From positions 3,372,973-3,436,972 of the forward strand of contig JALPQD010000125.1 of the NCBI GenBank assembly GCA_023101885.1: a stretch of 64,000 nt of DNA, written 5' to 3'. The position numbers and the translations under genes were made by a program. Below are positions 31,736-44,159 of this stretch, piece after piece (within the stretch, counting starts at the first letter, position 1; every line of letters starts with the position of its first letter). The notes beneath the pieces were generated by a model that ran no database searches, was not told the DNA's origin, and saw only the letters and a program-made list of their open reading frames with translations. The stretch is from Typhlomys cinereus. Its lineage: Eukaryota; Chordata; Mammalia; Rodentia; Platacanthomyidae.

Positions 31736-33083
31736 TGTGTTACTTTGTTGATAATTGTACAGTTATGATATGGAGCTTTAAAATTCTTTTTTCATAATTA
31801 ATGGCTGCTGTTTATTATTGTTAAAGAATTTTGATCCTAGGATTTCACAAGGTAGTGAAAGTTTTATACACTATTTTCAGTTTTTGTATGCATTCTGATC
31901 TGTGCGCATTCATAGAACTATTGTTATTTTGTTCAAATTAAACTCACAGACATAATTAAAAAACAATCTATAATACTTGGGTGATTACTTTGTAAAGAGA
32001 GCAGACCATTTTAATTAATTCTGTCTTCCTTCAAATATCGTTTACTTTCAACCATTGGACTCTGAGATCTTCTATTCACTGTCTGAGACATGGATAAATA
32101 CGTATGTATGTATGGTTCACATATATTCATATTTTATTGTGCCTTACTAAAGACAATCAAGTTTCCCCTCAGTTATTGTGTCTCCTCCATTTAAAATTTA
32201 TAATTCTACAATATGAAATAATCTGTGACATTTATTACTTTGTCATCTTTCAATTCTGACTTCTGGGTTTCTTTTTCATAGCTATAAAAATAGAGATTCA
32301 GTTGGAAACCAACATAAACAAAAGTTGATATTATAGTCATACCTCAAATTTATTTTTCCCATTCTAGAGCAAAACTTTTCAGTTTCGAATTTTCTGTTTT
32401 CTTCCAAACTCCATATTCAGATTAATTAAATGTTCAAAGTAAAGAAATGAATTCCATGACCTCTTTTTTCAGAAACAATGACCACCTCTAACAGGAGAAC
32501 ATAGAGAACGCGCACAAGTATATCCCATTAGAAGCTCAGAGTTCAGTGGAGAGGAGTTCACAAAGATCACAGTGAATGTGGTCCGCTAACACAGAAGTGT
32601 GCATGGAATTCTAACTGAGCATCAGGCTCTTAATGGATGTGATTGTTGATGGCTGAATGCTGAGGAGAGGGATTGAAAGTTTTCAGGAAGGTTGATGCTG
32701 AAGAAAATCTGCTCAATATTTATTATGAAAGTTACCAAGGAGACACATTTTGAAAATAATTCTAGGAAGAAAAATCAACCAACAGAAGTGCAGAAATCAT
32801 AGCGATGAAATTATAGGAATGGAAATACATAGAGATGCCCTGATACATGTTCATCTTATGAGGAGCAGGTCACCAGGATGAGCTTCATATAGATGTTAGA
32901 GCACAAAGAACTTTAGTGCATCAGACAGCAAGAGAACAATTGGAAAGTCACAAGATTCCTAAAAGTCATGAGTAAATACTATGATATTTAGAAAACTTAC
33001 CAACCAATGAGGAAGTCATAATCCTCTTCCCAGCCCCCAGAACATATTCCTTGCTTCTGCTGTCAAAAGTAAGGGCTGAAAAA

Positions 33084-33085
<2 letters not shown>
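31736..33085. other. No gene seen
   Basis: AT-rich DNA. 32465-32960 is less AT-rich but has no frame or repeat that I recognise. Confidence 0.45.

Positions 33086-33151
<66 letters not shown>
33086..33151. repeat. (GA)n microsatellite
   Basis: About 66 bp of uninterrupted GA dinucleotide. Confidence 0.95.
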
Positions 33152-33155
<4 letters not shown>

Positions 33156-33880
33156 CATCTTTGTCCAACTAATAATCAAAATGTCAATCAATAGGAATCT
33201 GAAAATTACTACAAAAACAGATTACCATTTATTATTTGGTCTCCAAACAACTGGAAATTTGTGTGTACATTCTCTCTGCCATTATGAAAGTACTTTGTGA
33301 CCACATTTCTCAAGCAATCCAACTGGTTTTCATTATTCTCCCTTCTAACAGAATTATAATTACATGAAATAGAAAATGGTATGTACTATTTTTCATTGAA
33401 ATTTTGCAACTAAATTGATGTCAATTTTGCAATTTGATGAAACACATATTCAAACCAGAATTTTTTCAGCTCATTTTGGAGAGTGTTTTCTATCCCTCAA
33501 AATCTCTAAGTATTAGTCATTACAACAGTAACAATACCTTAATCAGTGTAAATAGATTTTAATCCTATCCTTATAATTCCTAAAGATACGTATATATGTG
33601 GAGACTTCATGTAGCTTCCTAAAAGTAAAGGTTTATCCATCCTAATATGCTTTCATAAGGTTATTATAAGAAATACAGAGTTCAGAGTTCACGAGATAGC
33701 CCAACGGGTATGGTACCTGCTCACAAACTTAGCGACTTGAATTAGAATGGAGATGTATTTTTTGTGTTTTCTCACAATGAAATTCTATATATTCCTAAGA
33801 ATAAATAATGTACAATTTGCTCACAATAACCATCTGTTTTACACTATGCTGGTCCTTTAAAAACATCAATAATAAGACTC
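33152..33880. other. No gene seen; short B3-like scrap
   Basis: Mostly unique AT-rich DNA. 33685-33755 has ACGAGATAGCCCAACGGGTA and a following block that resemble a B3 head. Confidence 0.35.
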
Positions 33881-33889
33881 CAGTTTAAC

Positions 33890-34545
33890 AGCTTTCTGTC
33901 TCTGGCCAGGTGGTGACATACAGTGCCCATCATGATGGAGTGAAGGGCATTACAGGAGCAGCAAAACTGCAAAAGAAAATCAACAAACCACTATCCAGAA
34001 CTTCAGAGACTTTATATCAACCACCTAGAACTAGGCCAGACTAATCTCTCCCCATCCTGAAGCTCAGGGACATTTGCGGAAGAGGGGGCGGTAAGATTGT
34101 AAGAGCAAAAGGATGGGAGGAGCAATGATTTGCAAGATACTCCACACAAGTTAGGGCCGAAGCAATCATAATTGGACATTGCATGCTCTGCGCAATGTCC
34201 AACACACTATTGACCTCACAAAGTCTAGCATCTGCCAAAGGCACCAAGATCCTTGGAGGCAAGGGATTGACAGACATAGTAGTGTTCCTATGCTTAAGGG
34301 GAACACAGGAAAGGGTTCAGGGAAATGCCACTGGGTCCTTGTAAGTCATCGGAGAGGAGGGCCCAGAGGAGAGTCAGGCATGCACAAGAAAGGACTCTGG
34401 GAATTGGGGCGGGAGGCACCGGGGGATGGGGAAGGAGGGGTGAGGGGAGGGGGAGCAGGGGGTTCGGGGGAGGAGGAGGGAGGGAGGGAACTGGTGTACC
34501 TATTAAGTTTGTATGAGCTGAAATAATAATAAAAAATGTAATTAA
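33890..34545 (+). mobile_element. L1 3' UTR fragment with polypurine tract
   Basis: Forward copy of the block seen in reverse at 18911: CAACCACCTAGAAC, GGACATTTGCGGAAGAGGGG, ACCAAGATCCTTGGAGG, GGAACACAGGAAAGGG, a long G/A tract (34410-34492) and GTACCTATTAAGTTTGTATGAG before an A-rich tail. Confidence 0.85.
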
Positions 34546-35129
34546 AAATCAACTAGTATGCATGCTTAGTTTCTTTATATAAAGCAAAGTGAGCTCATTC
34601 AGTCTGAGTTATCAGACAGAGAAGAGTGCACTTGGGAGACTTTGAAAGAAAGAATGAGAGCTACGGGATATTCTAGACTAAAGAAAGAAAACCTAGCTTA
34701 AATTTTGTTCTAAAAGAAAGTGTTTTTACTAGTGGAAAGAAGAATTACTGGAAGAATGAGATATGAGTATCTGCAAGATACTGAATGTATTCTCTGTCAT
34801 GATTTGCATACAATGCTTACTGGGTGCATGTAATAATTGATCACCAAGAAACTATTCATAGTTGGAATCCTTCACAATCACATGATATTAGTGATAAGAA
34901 CAATGCAGAGCAAAACATTCCTAGTGTCTAAAATGCAAAACACGCCCATCAGGTGTTCTATTAATGCACCTTAAAAGTAAATGAATAGACGACAAACACA
35001 TGAATGTATCACTTGACTTTGAGAATTAATATCTTATAGGTTAAATATTACTACTTGAAATACACAAAAGAATGTGCTAGAAGGAAAACGGCAGAGTAGT
35101 CTTTCTTAATATTAAGCAGCCAGGATAGA

Positions 35130-35580
35130 CCCACAATGTGACTGGACTTTGCCTGACTTGCACAATGGCTGGCATGTCAATTAACCCCAAAAGTCTAGTG
35201 TGGAACACAGGGGGGAAAAAGCTTCAGGCAGTAGGATCCTTAGGGGCAAAATAAAACAGTCATAATAGAGTTCCCATATTAGCTGGCAGCCCAAGAAGGG
35301 GCCCCCAGTTATGCCACCGAGTTCTTAACCCTCACTAGAGCAGAGGACTCACAGGGAGGTTCAAGCCCACATCTTGGGATGGGAGGGAGAAAGCAGTAGG
35401 CACCTGGGAGAGGGGGAGGAAGAAAGGGGGTGAGAGGTAGAGAGGAGAAGGGGGAGAATGCAATGGGGGAGAATGCAATGCGGGATGACAGGGAGGGGAG
35501 GGGAGAGGAAGGGGAGGAGGTACTTATTGAGCTTGTATGATTAGGCAAAAATTAAATGTGTGATAAAAAAGAAAAAAGAT
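35130..35580 (+). mobile_element. L1 3' UTR fragment with polypurine tract
   Basis: AAGTCTAGTGTGGAACACAG, a G/A-rich tract (35400-35520) and TACTTATTGAGCTTGTATGA before an A-rich tail follow the same family, more diverged. Confidence 0.75.
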
Positions 35581-35689
35581 TAGTAGGAAAGAAAAAAGAT
35601 TGTATTCAAAACAATGAAAAAATGAATGAAAGTCATGTTCATTATATTTAGCAATAAGGGTAAATCATAGTTTGCATTAAATTTATTAT

Positions 35690-36010
35690 TTTTCTAATTA
35701 AGAAGCATGTGTACACCTCCCTGAGAGAATGATGAAGGACTAATACTGATAGGTAGGAAGGGGAAGATGTTTTCCTCAGTGGTATACCTATTAATCTGAT
35801 TCTTACTAAAGTATGTCATGCCAGACATATGTTATCAAAGACAACTAAATAAAACACAGTAGGTCACACAAGTGAAAATACTTGAAACTAGAAGGGAGTC
35901 TGGCAGGGGTTGTTAGGAGAAAAGTGGGGGATGGAACTGAGTACTAAGCAGTGAAAATAACATAAATTGACTATATTCATCCTTAAAAAATTTAAAGAAA
36001 TAATTATGTG
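35690..36010 (+). mobile_element. Older L1 3' UTR fragment (tentative)
   Basis: A block with GGAGTCTGGCAGGGG...GTGGGGGATGGAACTGAGTA and GTGAAAATAACATAAATTG is shared in order with 45940-46520. It looks like the 3' end of an older rodent L1. Confidence 0.45.
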
Positions 36011-38310
36011 TACAAATACAATTATAATTACATATACTTTGTGAAAGAATATATAGAATAAAACTATGTACAAAAATTCAGAAATGTATACAGACATAAA
36101 ACCTGAGGATGATACCTAATGTCAAAAAGAGAATTCCAAACAAAATGTCACTAATGCAATGCATGACAATTTGTAATTAAATCTAAGTGTACAAAATTGC
36201 TTTGTGTCCAAGTTTGACAACTTTTTTCCAGAACATAGATCATTAAAAAAATTCTTAAACTTTTTTGCAGTTTATGGCAGTTTTGCAGAATTACATTTAA
36301 ATCATAGAAGCTTTTAAAAAGACTAGAATTTTCTATTAGAGTTCTGTGTATTATTCATGAAAGTTTCATTTTGAATTTTCAAGATGTACATGAATTTGCA
36401 TTTTTGAAAAAAAAACATGAAATGTGAGCTTTTCAATCTAAGGAAATTTTTATTCTCTAAAAAGTGTCTAATTGTCTCTATTAACTAGGGTTTTGTCTTT
36501 CTCACTTGCTAAATTTATATTTGCAGCTTCTCATACTTTGCATCTCTTGTCACACATACATCAATAGATTAAACAAATCTAAAGTAACATATACACATAC
36601 TCACATAGGACTATATATACGAACAAAACTGCATTACCATTGCAGTAAGAAATTGATAAAAAAAGTTCTCAGCAATTATTTAGAATTTAGTATGAATTAC
36701 TAAAAAGACACATATATTCTTTTCTCCCTTCATTCTGCCTTTCATAGTAAATTGTGAGGCTCAATACTTGCTTCAAACTGCACGTTGTATTCCAAACAGC
36801 AAAGAGAGGTGGAATTTCACAGCTTCTCTTGGAGTGAACTCAAGATTTTAGTGATTCCTGTGGAGAGAAACAGGAGTCTGGGGTGGAAAACAAAGGTCTG
36901 TGGACATGTGCTGAGCTGACACCCAAGTACATGCCTCTAGTATACTTTAAATATGTATATGTGTGTCTCAAGCAAGCAGGGAGAAAATTTAAGGGAAATA
37001 TAAACGTTCCCCAAACAGAAAATACTCTGTAGATTGCTTGTGTACCTTTCTGAAGGATACAATTTTAGAGCATTAAATAAATAAGCAATTTGTCTGGATT
37101 CTTCATATTTCTCAACAAGCAATTTGTCTGAACTCTTCATATTTCCTTACTTTGCTCTATTCTCTAAAGCTGGTCTCATGCTCATACACAATTTACTTAC
37201 ATCGTCATTACATTTGCAGATCTAAGTGCTAATGTAAGGAGCTGCTTTTTCAGAATAGATCAAAAATCATTTCAGCATATCATGGTTTAATTTCTTCTGA
37301 AATTTTTGATTCAGCTATGTTGGATTATGAGCAGAATAGTTGAAATAATAGCATATATGTGACTATCACAATCTTCAAAGTACAATTTTGATGGTGTGCA
37401 TTTTTGTGCTCATTCTCAAACTCTGAAGGCAAAAGTTCTATTCATTAGGTCACCACACTGTGCTTTTCATATAAGGGCTTTTCTTGTTCTATCTAGATAT
37501 AGCTATGCAAAATGAGTGAATCTAAGACTAGCTTGGCTTCTCAAGAAAATAACCAAAGAAAATTAAGACTGACTTTGAGAACTAAGATGAGGAACAAGAG
37601 TCATAGAGAATTATTAGTCTTTAGATATTCTTCCATTTCATCCAGTGTTGAGTGGTCCATAACTGACTTTCATCACAATTGAGAAATAACCCTGATCCCA
37701 ATACAAAAAATAGTAGTAATAATCATAGCCATCTTAATTTAACTGAATTTTATTGTTGGATTTGAGAAATTAAATATTTTACAAGAGATACTGACTTAAT
37801 ATGAAGTTTTTCTTCAAACTATTGAGATAAAATTAAAGATAGAGTCTTGAAAAAAAGAAATCAATAGACATTCGAAAGCCCTCTTTACTTTATCGTACAT
37901 TCTACCAACAAATCTTGTTATTATCCCCTCATTTGCATGTTTTTAATACCTTTGTTTCAGGAGTGAAGAACAGGAAACTTGTTACAATACAGTCAACATG
38001 TTTACTATCTTGATTTTAAAAAGATACAAGCCAAGAAGGTTTGCATGAGCAGATGCCACCCTTCAATTCTTTGACATCTGCACCACAGAACTGACACTTT
38101 AAAGAAAAATGTGTGTTGTGTGTCTCTAGGGGCGTGTTTCAAAATGGTAGAGGCAGACTTTGGTATGGAAATCTAGTTGGTCTCTCTGGGAAAAAGAAAA
38201 AAACAAGATGTTTTCATTCATAGTTTCCAAATACTACATAACTAAGTGAATAATTTCATCTCTTTTATGTTGCATATTGGCATGTGTAAGTGAGAAAGGA
38301 GTGGATGCAA
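36011..38310. other. No gene seen; small tandem repeat
   Basis: AT-rich DNA. It contains one 34-bp direct repeat (37083-37116 and 37117-37150, a few mismatches). No coding frame with family features. Confidence 0.5.
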
Positions 38311-39428
38311 ATGAACATGAGTTACTATAACAAAAAGTAGGATTAAATCCTTATTGTAAAGTTGTGTTTCTTCTTTCTGTCCTGTGGGAGACAGAGCAAA
38401 CACTAGAGTAGAAAATCTTTCATTGGTTATTAACTTATGCCCGAGTTCATTTTTCAAATCTCTGCTTTTACTAATTCATCACTTGGAATGAGGGCAATAG
38501 CTGAAAGGTAGGGTGTTTGCCTACCACACAAACAGTTGTTGGTTCAATTCCCAGAAGTTTAAAAAAAAAGAAAAAGACAAACTAATACATGATCCTCTCC
38601 AAGCTAGACTTGGGATTGGATAAATAAATGCAATCTGGCCAAGAAGGTTTACTTCAAAGTGAGAGAAATAAATGATTGATATTATGGAAGTTTAAAATAT
38701 CATAAAAATTTAGTCATGTTACATTTAGATACTAAATTTGAAAAAATAGACAAACATTTCAAACTTTGTTACTAAAGACAGCAATAACATTCTAAAAACC
38801 TGATTTCAATTTTGTCATTTTCAAAAGACAATAAAAGCATGTTTTGACAAAAATGGCAATTATATATCACAGCATAAATAGTGCCACTTTGACGCAACAA
38901 TCAAGTCAATCCATCTTGAAACAGCATTATTGTGCTTGAATAAAAGTACATGGAAAATATGTATAACCTATTTAAACATAGCTAATCATCATAAACATAT
39001 AGCAGTCCTTTGGAAAGAAGTGCTGTAATAGATGAAAGTGGGTATACAACTTTTGGGCATTTCTGATCTAATTTTTTTCCTCAAAGTAAATTCCTATTTT
39101 GAATGGAGAGTCCATTCTTTTGTGAGAATAATTACATGCCTTGCTGCTGATGACAAACTGCTAATTGTCACTTATGTCATTGTCACTTATGTCACAGCAC
39201 TGTTGCTTTATTACTAAAATTTCAGACTTTTAAGATTGTAGTACAAATCTTGACATTGTTATGGCAGCTACAAATGTATTGAGAAACATGCTAAATAAGA
39301 CAACGAGCTGATTTGTTTCCTCTGCACATGCTAGAGAAAAATTAATATTATCCAGATGAGGCTCTGAAATGCTAATTAGCATAATTTTGGTGCTCTCTTC
39401 ATAATGTAAAAGCACCATGTTGTGTATC
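38311..39428. repeat. Local tandem duplication, copy A
   Basis: About 1.1 kb that recurs, in the same orientation and order, at 39769-42320. Shared landmarks include CTATAACAAAAAG near the start, an ID SINE, ACTAAATTTG, GACGCAACAATCAAGTCAATC, GCTTGAATAAAAGTACATGG and CATATRGCAGTCCTTT. It contains a perfect 14-bp palindrome, ATGCTAATTAGCAT, at 39369-39382. Non-coding. Confidence 0.88.
38488..38580 (+). mobile_element. ID-like SINE in copy A
   Basis: AATAGCTGAAAGGTAGGGTG (A-box region), GTTGGTTCAATTCCC (B-box) and an A-rich tail. The same SINE occupies the matching position in copy B (39930-40020), so it predates the duplication. Confidence 0.7.
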
Positions 39429-39768
39429 TTTTTTTATAAACATTTTTATTATTATTTCCGCTCATATAAACTTAATAGGTACACCAGTTCCCTCCCCCCT
39501 TCCTCCTCCCCCCAAACCCCCTGCTCCCCCTCCCTCCCTCCCCATCTCCCAGTGCCTCCCCCCCAATTCCCAGAGAGTCCTTTATTGTGTATGCCTAAGT
39601 CTTCTCTTGGTCCTCCTCTCCGATGACATAAAAGGACCAAGTGGCATTTCTCTGAACCCTTTCCCGTGTTCCCCTTAAGCATAGGAACACTTCTGTAGCC
39701 ATCAATCCCTTGCCTCCAAGGATCTTGGTGCCTTTAGCCGATGTTAGACTTTGTGAGGTCAATAGTGT
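39429..39768 (-). mobile_element. L1 3' UTR fragment at the duplication junction
   Basis: A T-rich start, pyrimidine tract (39487-39560) and the conserved block to TGAGGTCAATAGTGTG. It fills the gap between copies A and B exactly. I found no target-site duplication, which suggests that it took part in, or was cut by, the duplication event. Confidence 0.8.
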
Positions 39769-39929
39769 GAACAGGAGCTACTATAACAAAAAGCAGGATT
39801 AAATCCTTATTGTAAAGTTGTGTTTTCTTTTTTCCTGTCCTGAGGGAGATAGAGCTAGGAATTCAGTAGATAATCCATCATTGGTTCATTTTTCAAATTT
39901 CAATTTTTGCTAATTTATCACTTGGGTTG

Positions 39930-40020
39930 GGGGGCAGTAACTCAATGGTAGGGTGTTTGCCTACCACACAAGGGGTTGCTGGTTCAATCCTCAGGAAAAA
40001 AAAGAAAAGAAAAGAAAAAC
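39930..40020 (+). mobile_element. ID-like SINE in copy B
   Basis: CAGTAACTCAATGGTAGGGTG and GCTGGTTCAATCCTC with an A-rich tail, orthologous in position to the SINE at 38488-38580. Confidence 0.7.
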
Positions 40021-40039
40021 AATACATCATGTTATGCTC

Positions 40040-41470
40040 TTTTTTATTTATTTTACTCATTTCTTCCACTCATACATTCCATTCCCTCCCTCCACCCCTC
40101 TCTGGATCCCCTTGCTCCTCTTCTTTTCCCCTTCCTTTCCCTCCACCCCTCTCTGGATCCCCTTGCTCCCTCCTCTTTTCCCCTTCTTTTCCCTCCCTTC
40201 CTCCCTTTCTCCCAGTGCCTCCTCTCCCCCATTCCTGGAGCATCCTTTAGTGTGAATGTCAAACTTCCCTCTGGGTCCTCTCCTCTAATGAGGTGTAAGG
40301 ACTCAGTAGCATTGCCTAGAGCTCTTTCTTGTGTTCCCCTTTAGTATAGGAACACTATTGTGGCTGTTAATCCCTTGCCTCTAAGGATCTTAGTGCCTGT
40401 GATCCATGCTAGACTTTGGGGGTTCAATGATATGTTGGTCTTTGCGCAGTCATGCAAAATCCTATTATGGTTATTTTGGCCCTAACTTATATGGAATATC
40501 TTGCATATCGTTGTTCCTCCCCATCTTTAGGCTCTTACAATCTTACCGCCCCCTCTTTCCGCAAATTTCCTTGAGCTTTAGGATAGGGAGAAATCAGGTT
40601 ACCCTGGTTCCAAGTGGTTGATGTAGAGTCTCTAATTTTCTGAATTATGGTTTGTTGATTTTTTTTTCAGTTTTGCTGCTCCTGCACCGCCCTTAGCTCC
40701 ATCCTGATGGGTATCGGATGTCACCCCCTGGCCAGAGATAAAAGGTTGTTAAAATAGAATCTTATTATAATAGTAGATTCAAAGGTAGATGGAATAAGAG
40801 TAGGAGACAGCTGGGGGGGGGGTCAAGTCTCCCATTTGCCGGATGGTTACCTTTTATCTGCCAGACTCTATGTCCTCCCTTTCTGGTGAGATCATACCCC
40901 ATCAAATGCAAGTGACCAGTAAGGAAAGTCTGTGAGCCCAACCAGATGTCTCATTACTTACTTACAGTACTTGATGGTGGCCTATTTTCTCTCTCCTTGT
41001 TTCTGGCGGGGTCCTCCTTCTCCTTCCCTCCCTGCTTATAATCTTTGCAATTACTGTAGATATTACAGAGATTAATCTTTGAGTGTGTCACTAAGTGGGT
41101 TTGGTACTAGGATCCACCTAATTAGGGAGTACATACGGCGCTTAATTTTCTATGTCTGGGATACCTCGCTCAGTATAGTTTTTTCTAATTTCATCCATTT
41201 CCCGGCAAATTTCATTAATTCATCATTTTTGATGGCTGAGTAGTATTCCATTATATCAATGTACCTCATTTTCCTTATCCACTCGTCAACTGTTGGGCAT
41301 TTGGGTTGATTCCACGACTTTGCTATTGTAAACAATGCTGCTATGAACATGGTCATGCTTGTGATATTGAGGTGAATTTTTGCTGTATGAGGATTATTCC
41401 CAGTGGAATAGCAGGGTCATATGACATTTCAATCTTTAACTTTTTAAAGAATTGTCAGATAGCTTGCCAG
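40040..41470 (-). mobile_element. 5'-truncated L1 (ORF2 end plus complete 3' UTR)
   Basis: Read on the minus strand: the ORF2 C terminus (41130-41460, including WNQPKCPTVDEWIRKM and MEYYSAIKNDE), the stop, the whole 3' UTR with its polypurine tract (about 40080-40215) and an A-rich tail at 40040-40060. The target duplication is ATGTTATGCTC (40029-40039) versus ATGTTATCCTC (41471-41481), 10 of 11 bases. It is the best reference in the window for the 3' UTR fragments listed elsewhere. The ORF2 part matches the 3' end of the L1 at 1-5395 closely. Confidence 0.9.
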
Positions 41471-42320
41471 ATGTTATCCTCTCTAAGCAAAGCTGGGTAC
41501 TGCATAAATAAATGGTGCATAAAATTTATTTCTAAGAAAGAGAAGTGGATGATTAATATTATTGCAGTCTAAACCATAAAAAACTTAAGCTTATTGCACT
41601 TAGATACTAAATTTGGAAAAATAGCCAAACATTTCTTTCTTAAATTACTGTTTTTTTACTAAAGACAATATTAATTTTTAAAAAACTGACTCTAATTTTA
41701 TTGTCATTTTAAAAAATAATGAGAACATGTTTTGACAAAAATTGCAAATATATCATAACATAAACAATGCCATTCCGACGCAACAATCAAGTCAATCAAT
41801 TCTGAAACAGAGTAATTGTGCTTGAATAAAAGTACATGGAAATATGTATAGTTTATTTAAATATAGCTTATCATCGTAAACATATGGCAGTCCTTTTAAA
41901 AGAAATGCTATAATAGATGAAAGTTGGTATAAAACTTTTGAATATTTCTGATCTTATTTTTCTTCAAAGTAAATTCTTATTGTGAGTAGAGAGTCCATAC
42001 TTTTGCGCCAATAGTTGCATGCCGACCTGATGACTGCTTAATTAAGCAGCCACAGTATTGTTGCTTATTTACTATAAAGGCAGATCTTTAATATTGTAAT
42101 GCTAATCTTAATGCATTGTAGTGAGAGCTGCTTGTATATTTTTCTTTATGAGATAAGATAATATTGAAAGACCTCACTAAACAAGGCAATGACCTGGTTT
42201 GACTGCTTTGCATATGCTGGAGAAAAGCAATTATTATCCAAAGGAGTAAAATGCTGATTAACATGACTTTAGTGATCAATACATGTAATGAAATGTAAAA
42301 ACAACATTGTTGTATATTTT

Positions 42321-43465
42321 AAATATTTTATATATTTTATGCATATTTTAAATATTTATGTATATTTTAAATAAAGCTACAAAGTCGGGTGCAATTAAAT
42401 ATGAATAAATGTCTCCTATTATAATAAAGGCATAAAAATCAAGTGAATTTTTTATTGTATATTAAATTTCAAACAGGGAAACAATTATCACAAAAGACAC
42501 CATAGAATTTGAACATGGGCTTCATGGATTAAGGTGTCAGTGTAATTTCTTAGGTTTGTGGAGAATTTTATGGTTATATAAACTATTGTCTTCATATTTA
42601 AAAGCTATATAGTGAATTATTTAGGAGTAGATAGCATCTATTTTCAAGTAGCTCATAAATGATGCATAACCACAAGATATATACACATGGAAAGAAACAG
42701 AAAATTGATAAAATAAATGGAGCAAGGTGTATTTGGTGACTCTCTGTAAAAAAATATAGAGAATTTCTTGTTCTAGTACTACAACACTTCTAAAAATCTA
42801 AAATTACATCACAAGAAAAACTTAACATCTTTTACATTTAACATGGGGAAAATTATTTAAAATATTACAGTATTCAACATTCCATGATATCTATAGAATT
42901 TCAGTTTGTAAAATAGTTTTGTTTCTCCATTCTATAAGAATTCTGTATTTCATAAGGAAGGCTTTTCAATTTGAATGTGCTTATACCTGGATCTGAACCT
43001 GTCCATAGGCAGAGAGGCAGAGAAGATATGGAAGAGGAGGAGGTTTTCCCTTGCCTCTCTCACACATACCAACACACAGATTCACAGACCATCACACAAG
43101 AAAAGAGATTTGATGCATCTCAGTGGAACAGGACATACTTAGTTCTTACTGGCCACTGTCAGAAATCCTTGATTATTTCCTTTTTCTTAAGGAGAAAGGG
43201 AAGAAAAAAAGTGTCATGGGGTAGACACAATATTTGTCAAATGGGCAGCCTGGAGAGTTGAATGGTTTAACAAGAAACATATCCAATCAGAAGCTTGATG
43301 TCAAAGAAGGCTGGGAATGGAAAGATAAATAATCCATATTATCTTTCCTTTTGTACTTGCATTACTTCAATTCAACTAAATGTCCCAAGACAAGGGAGCT
43401 TGTATTCATAGCATATGAAAGTCAACTTTTCAAATAGCAAGAGTGAAGGGGGTAGAAGAAGGCAC
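42321..43465. other. No gene seen
   Basis: AT-rich. 42971-43261 holds a 96-codon frame with no recognisable domain and ordinary composition, so I do not call it a gene. Confidence 0.45.
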
Positions 43466-43469
43466 TACG

Positions 43470-43662
43470 TTGGCCTGTAGGTGCCCGAGGAAGACTTTGG
43501 GAATCATCTTGTATTACTCTATCTCCTGTTTGCTTTGTTCTGGGGTTTCCCATTTTCTTCCTTCCAGTGCCAGAAATATAGACTACCACCATTTCTGTCT
43601 GTTGCTTTTAAGTGGGATTTGAGAGGCAAATGCTTAATCCTTGAGCCATTTCTCCAGCCCGC
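43470..43662 (-). mobile_element. B2-superfamily (DIP-like) SINE
   Basis: The reverse complement starts GGGCTGGAGAAATGGCTCAA at 43662 and continues through the GCATTTGCCTCTCAAATCC and GGAAACCCCAGAACAAAGC blocks, matching copies at 49600 and 53148. Confidence 0.75.
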
Positions 43663-44159
43663 CAAAGTATTTTTCTATTCCTTTTTCTGCATGAGATTAC
43701 CGGGGTGATGTTTATTCCTACAGGCTGACATTGATCCCAAGGTGTAATTGACAAAATACAAGCCTGACCTATGATTCGTGTGCTTCTTATTATGCTATAT
43801 TTGTTTTGCTTAAGGTAATGCATATAAACCATTAATTCTGGGGGTTTGTTTATTTCATTTAGTTGGACTAGAAGAATGTCCTCCCCATTTTCTCTTATGC
43901 ATTTTTATATTTATTAAGCTTTTGCCAGCTTTGGAACTACTTCTAGATTTTCTTTTTTCCTTTCAGAAGCTTTCACAAGTAAACAGGAACTCTGATCCAA
44001 AAGCATTCACAAGCATCTCCCACCCTCGTTAGTATTCTACTATGCAATTTTGAAGAAGCTGAAGTCCATGCAGATTATGGAGAAGGTGTCTAAAATCCAA
44101 TTTTTTTGCATACGCCTGAGCAAAACACCTTTTGAAAGCCTTGCCTAAGCTCTCTGGTC
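43663..44159. other. 3' flank of the OR56B1-like gene
   Basis: No separate gene. 44090-44159 still contains the displaced C-terminal coding sequence of the OR, readable in another frame down to a TAG (CTA at 44090-44092). Confidence 0.5.

Larger units (their letters stand above)
39769..42320. repeat. Local tandem duplication, copy B (interrupted by L1)
   Basis: Second copy of 38311-39428, roughly 80-85 percent alike by eye, split at 40040-41470 by an L1. 39769-40039 matches the first 270 bp of copy A and 41471-42320 the rest. At the place where copy A has two 15-bp tandem units (39167-39195), copy B has the perfect 16-bp palindrome CTGCTTAATTAAGCAG (42034-42049). Non-coding. Confidence 0.87.

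Noticed and set aside
42971..43261. 96-codon plus-strand frame
   Set aside because: No domain, no splice or family context. Length is expected by chance in 64 kb.
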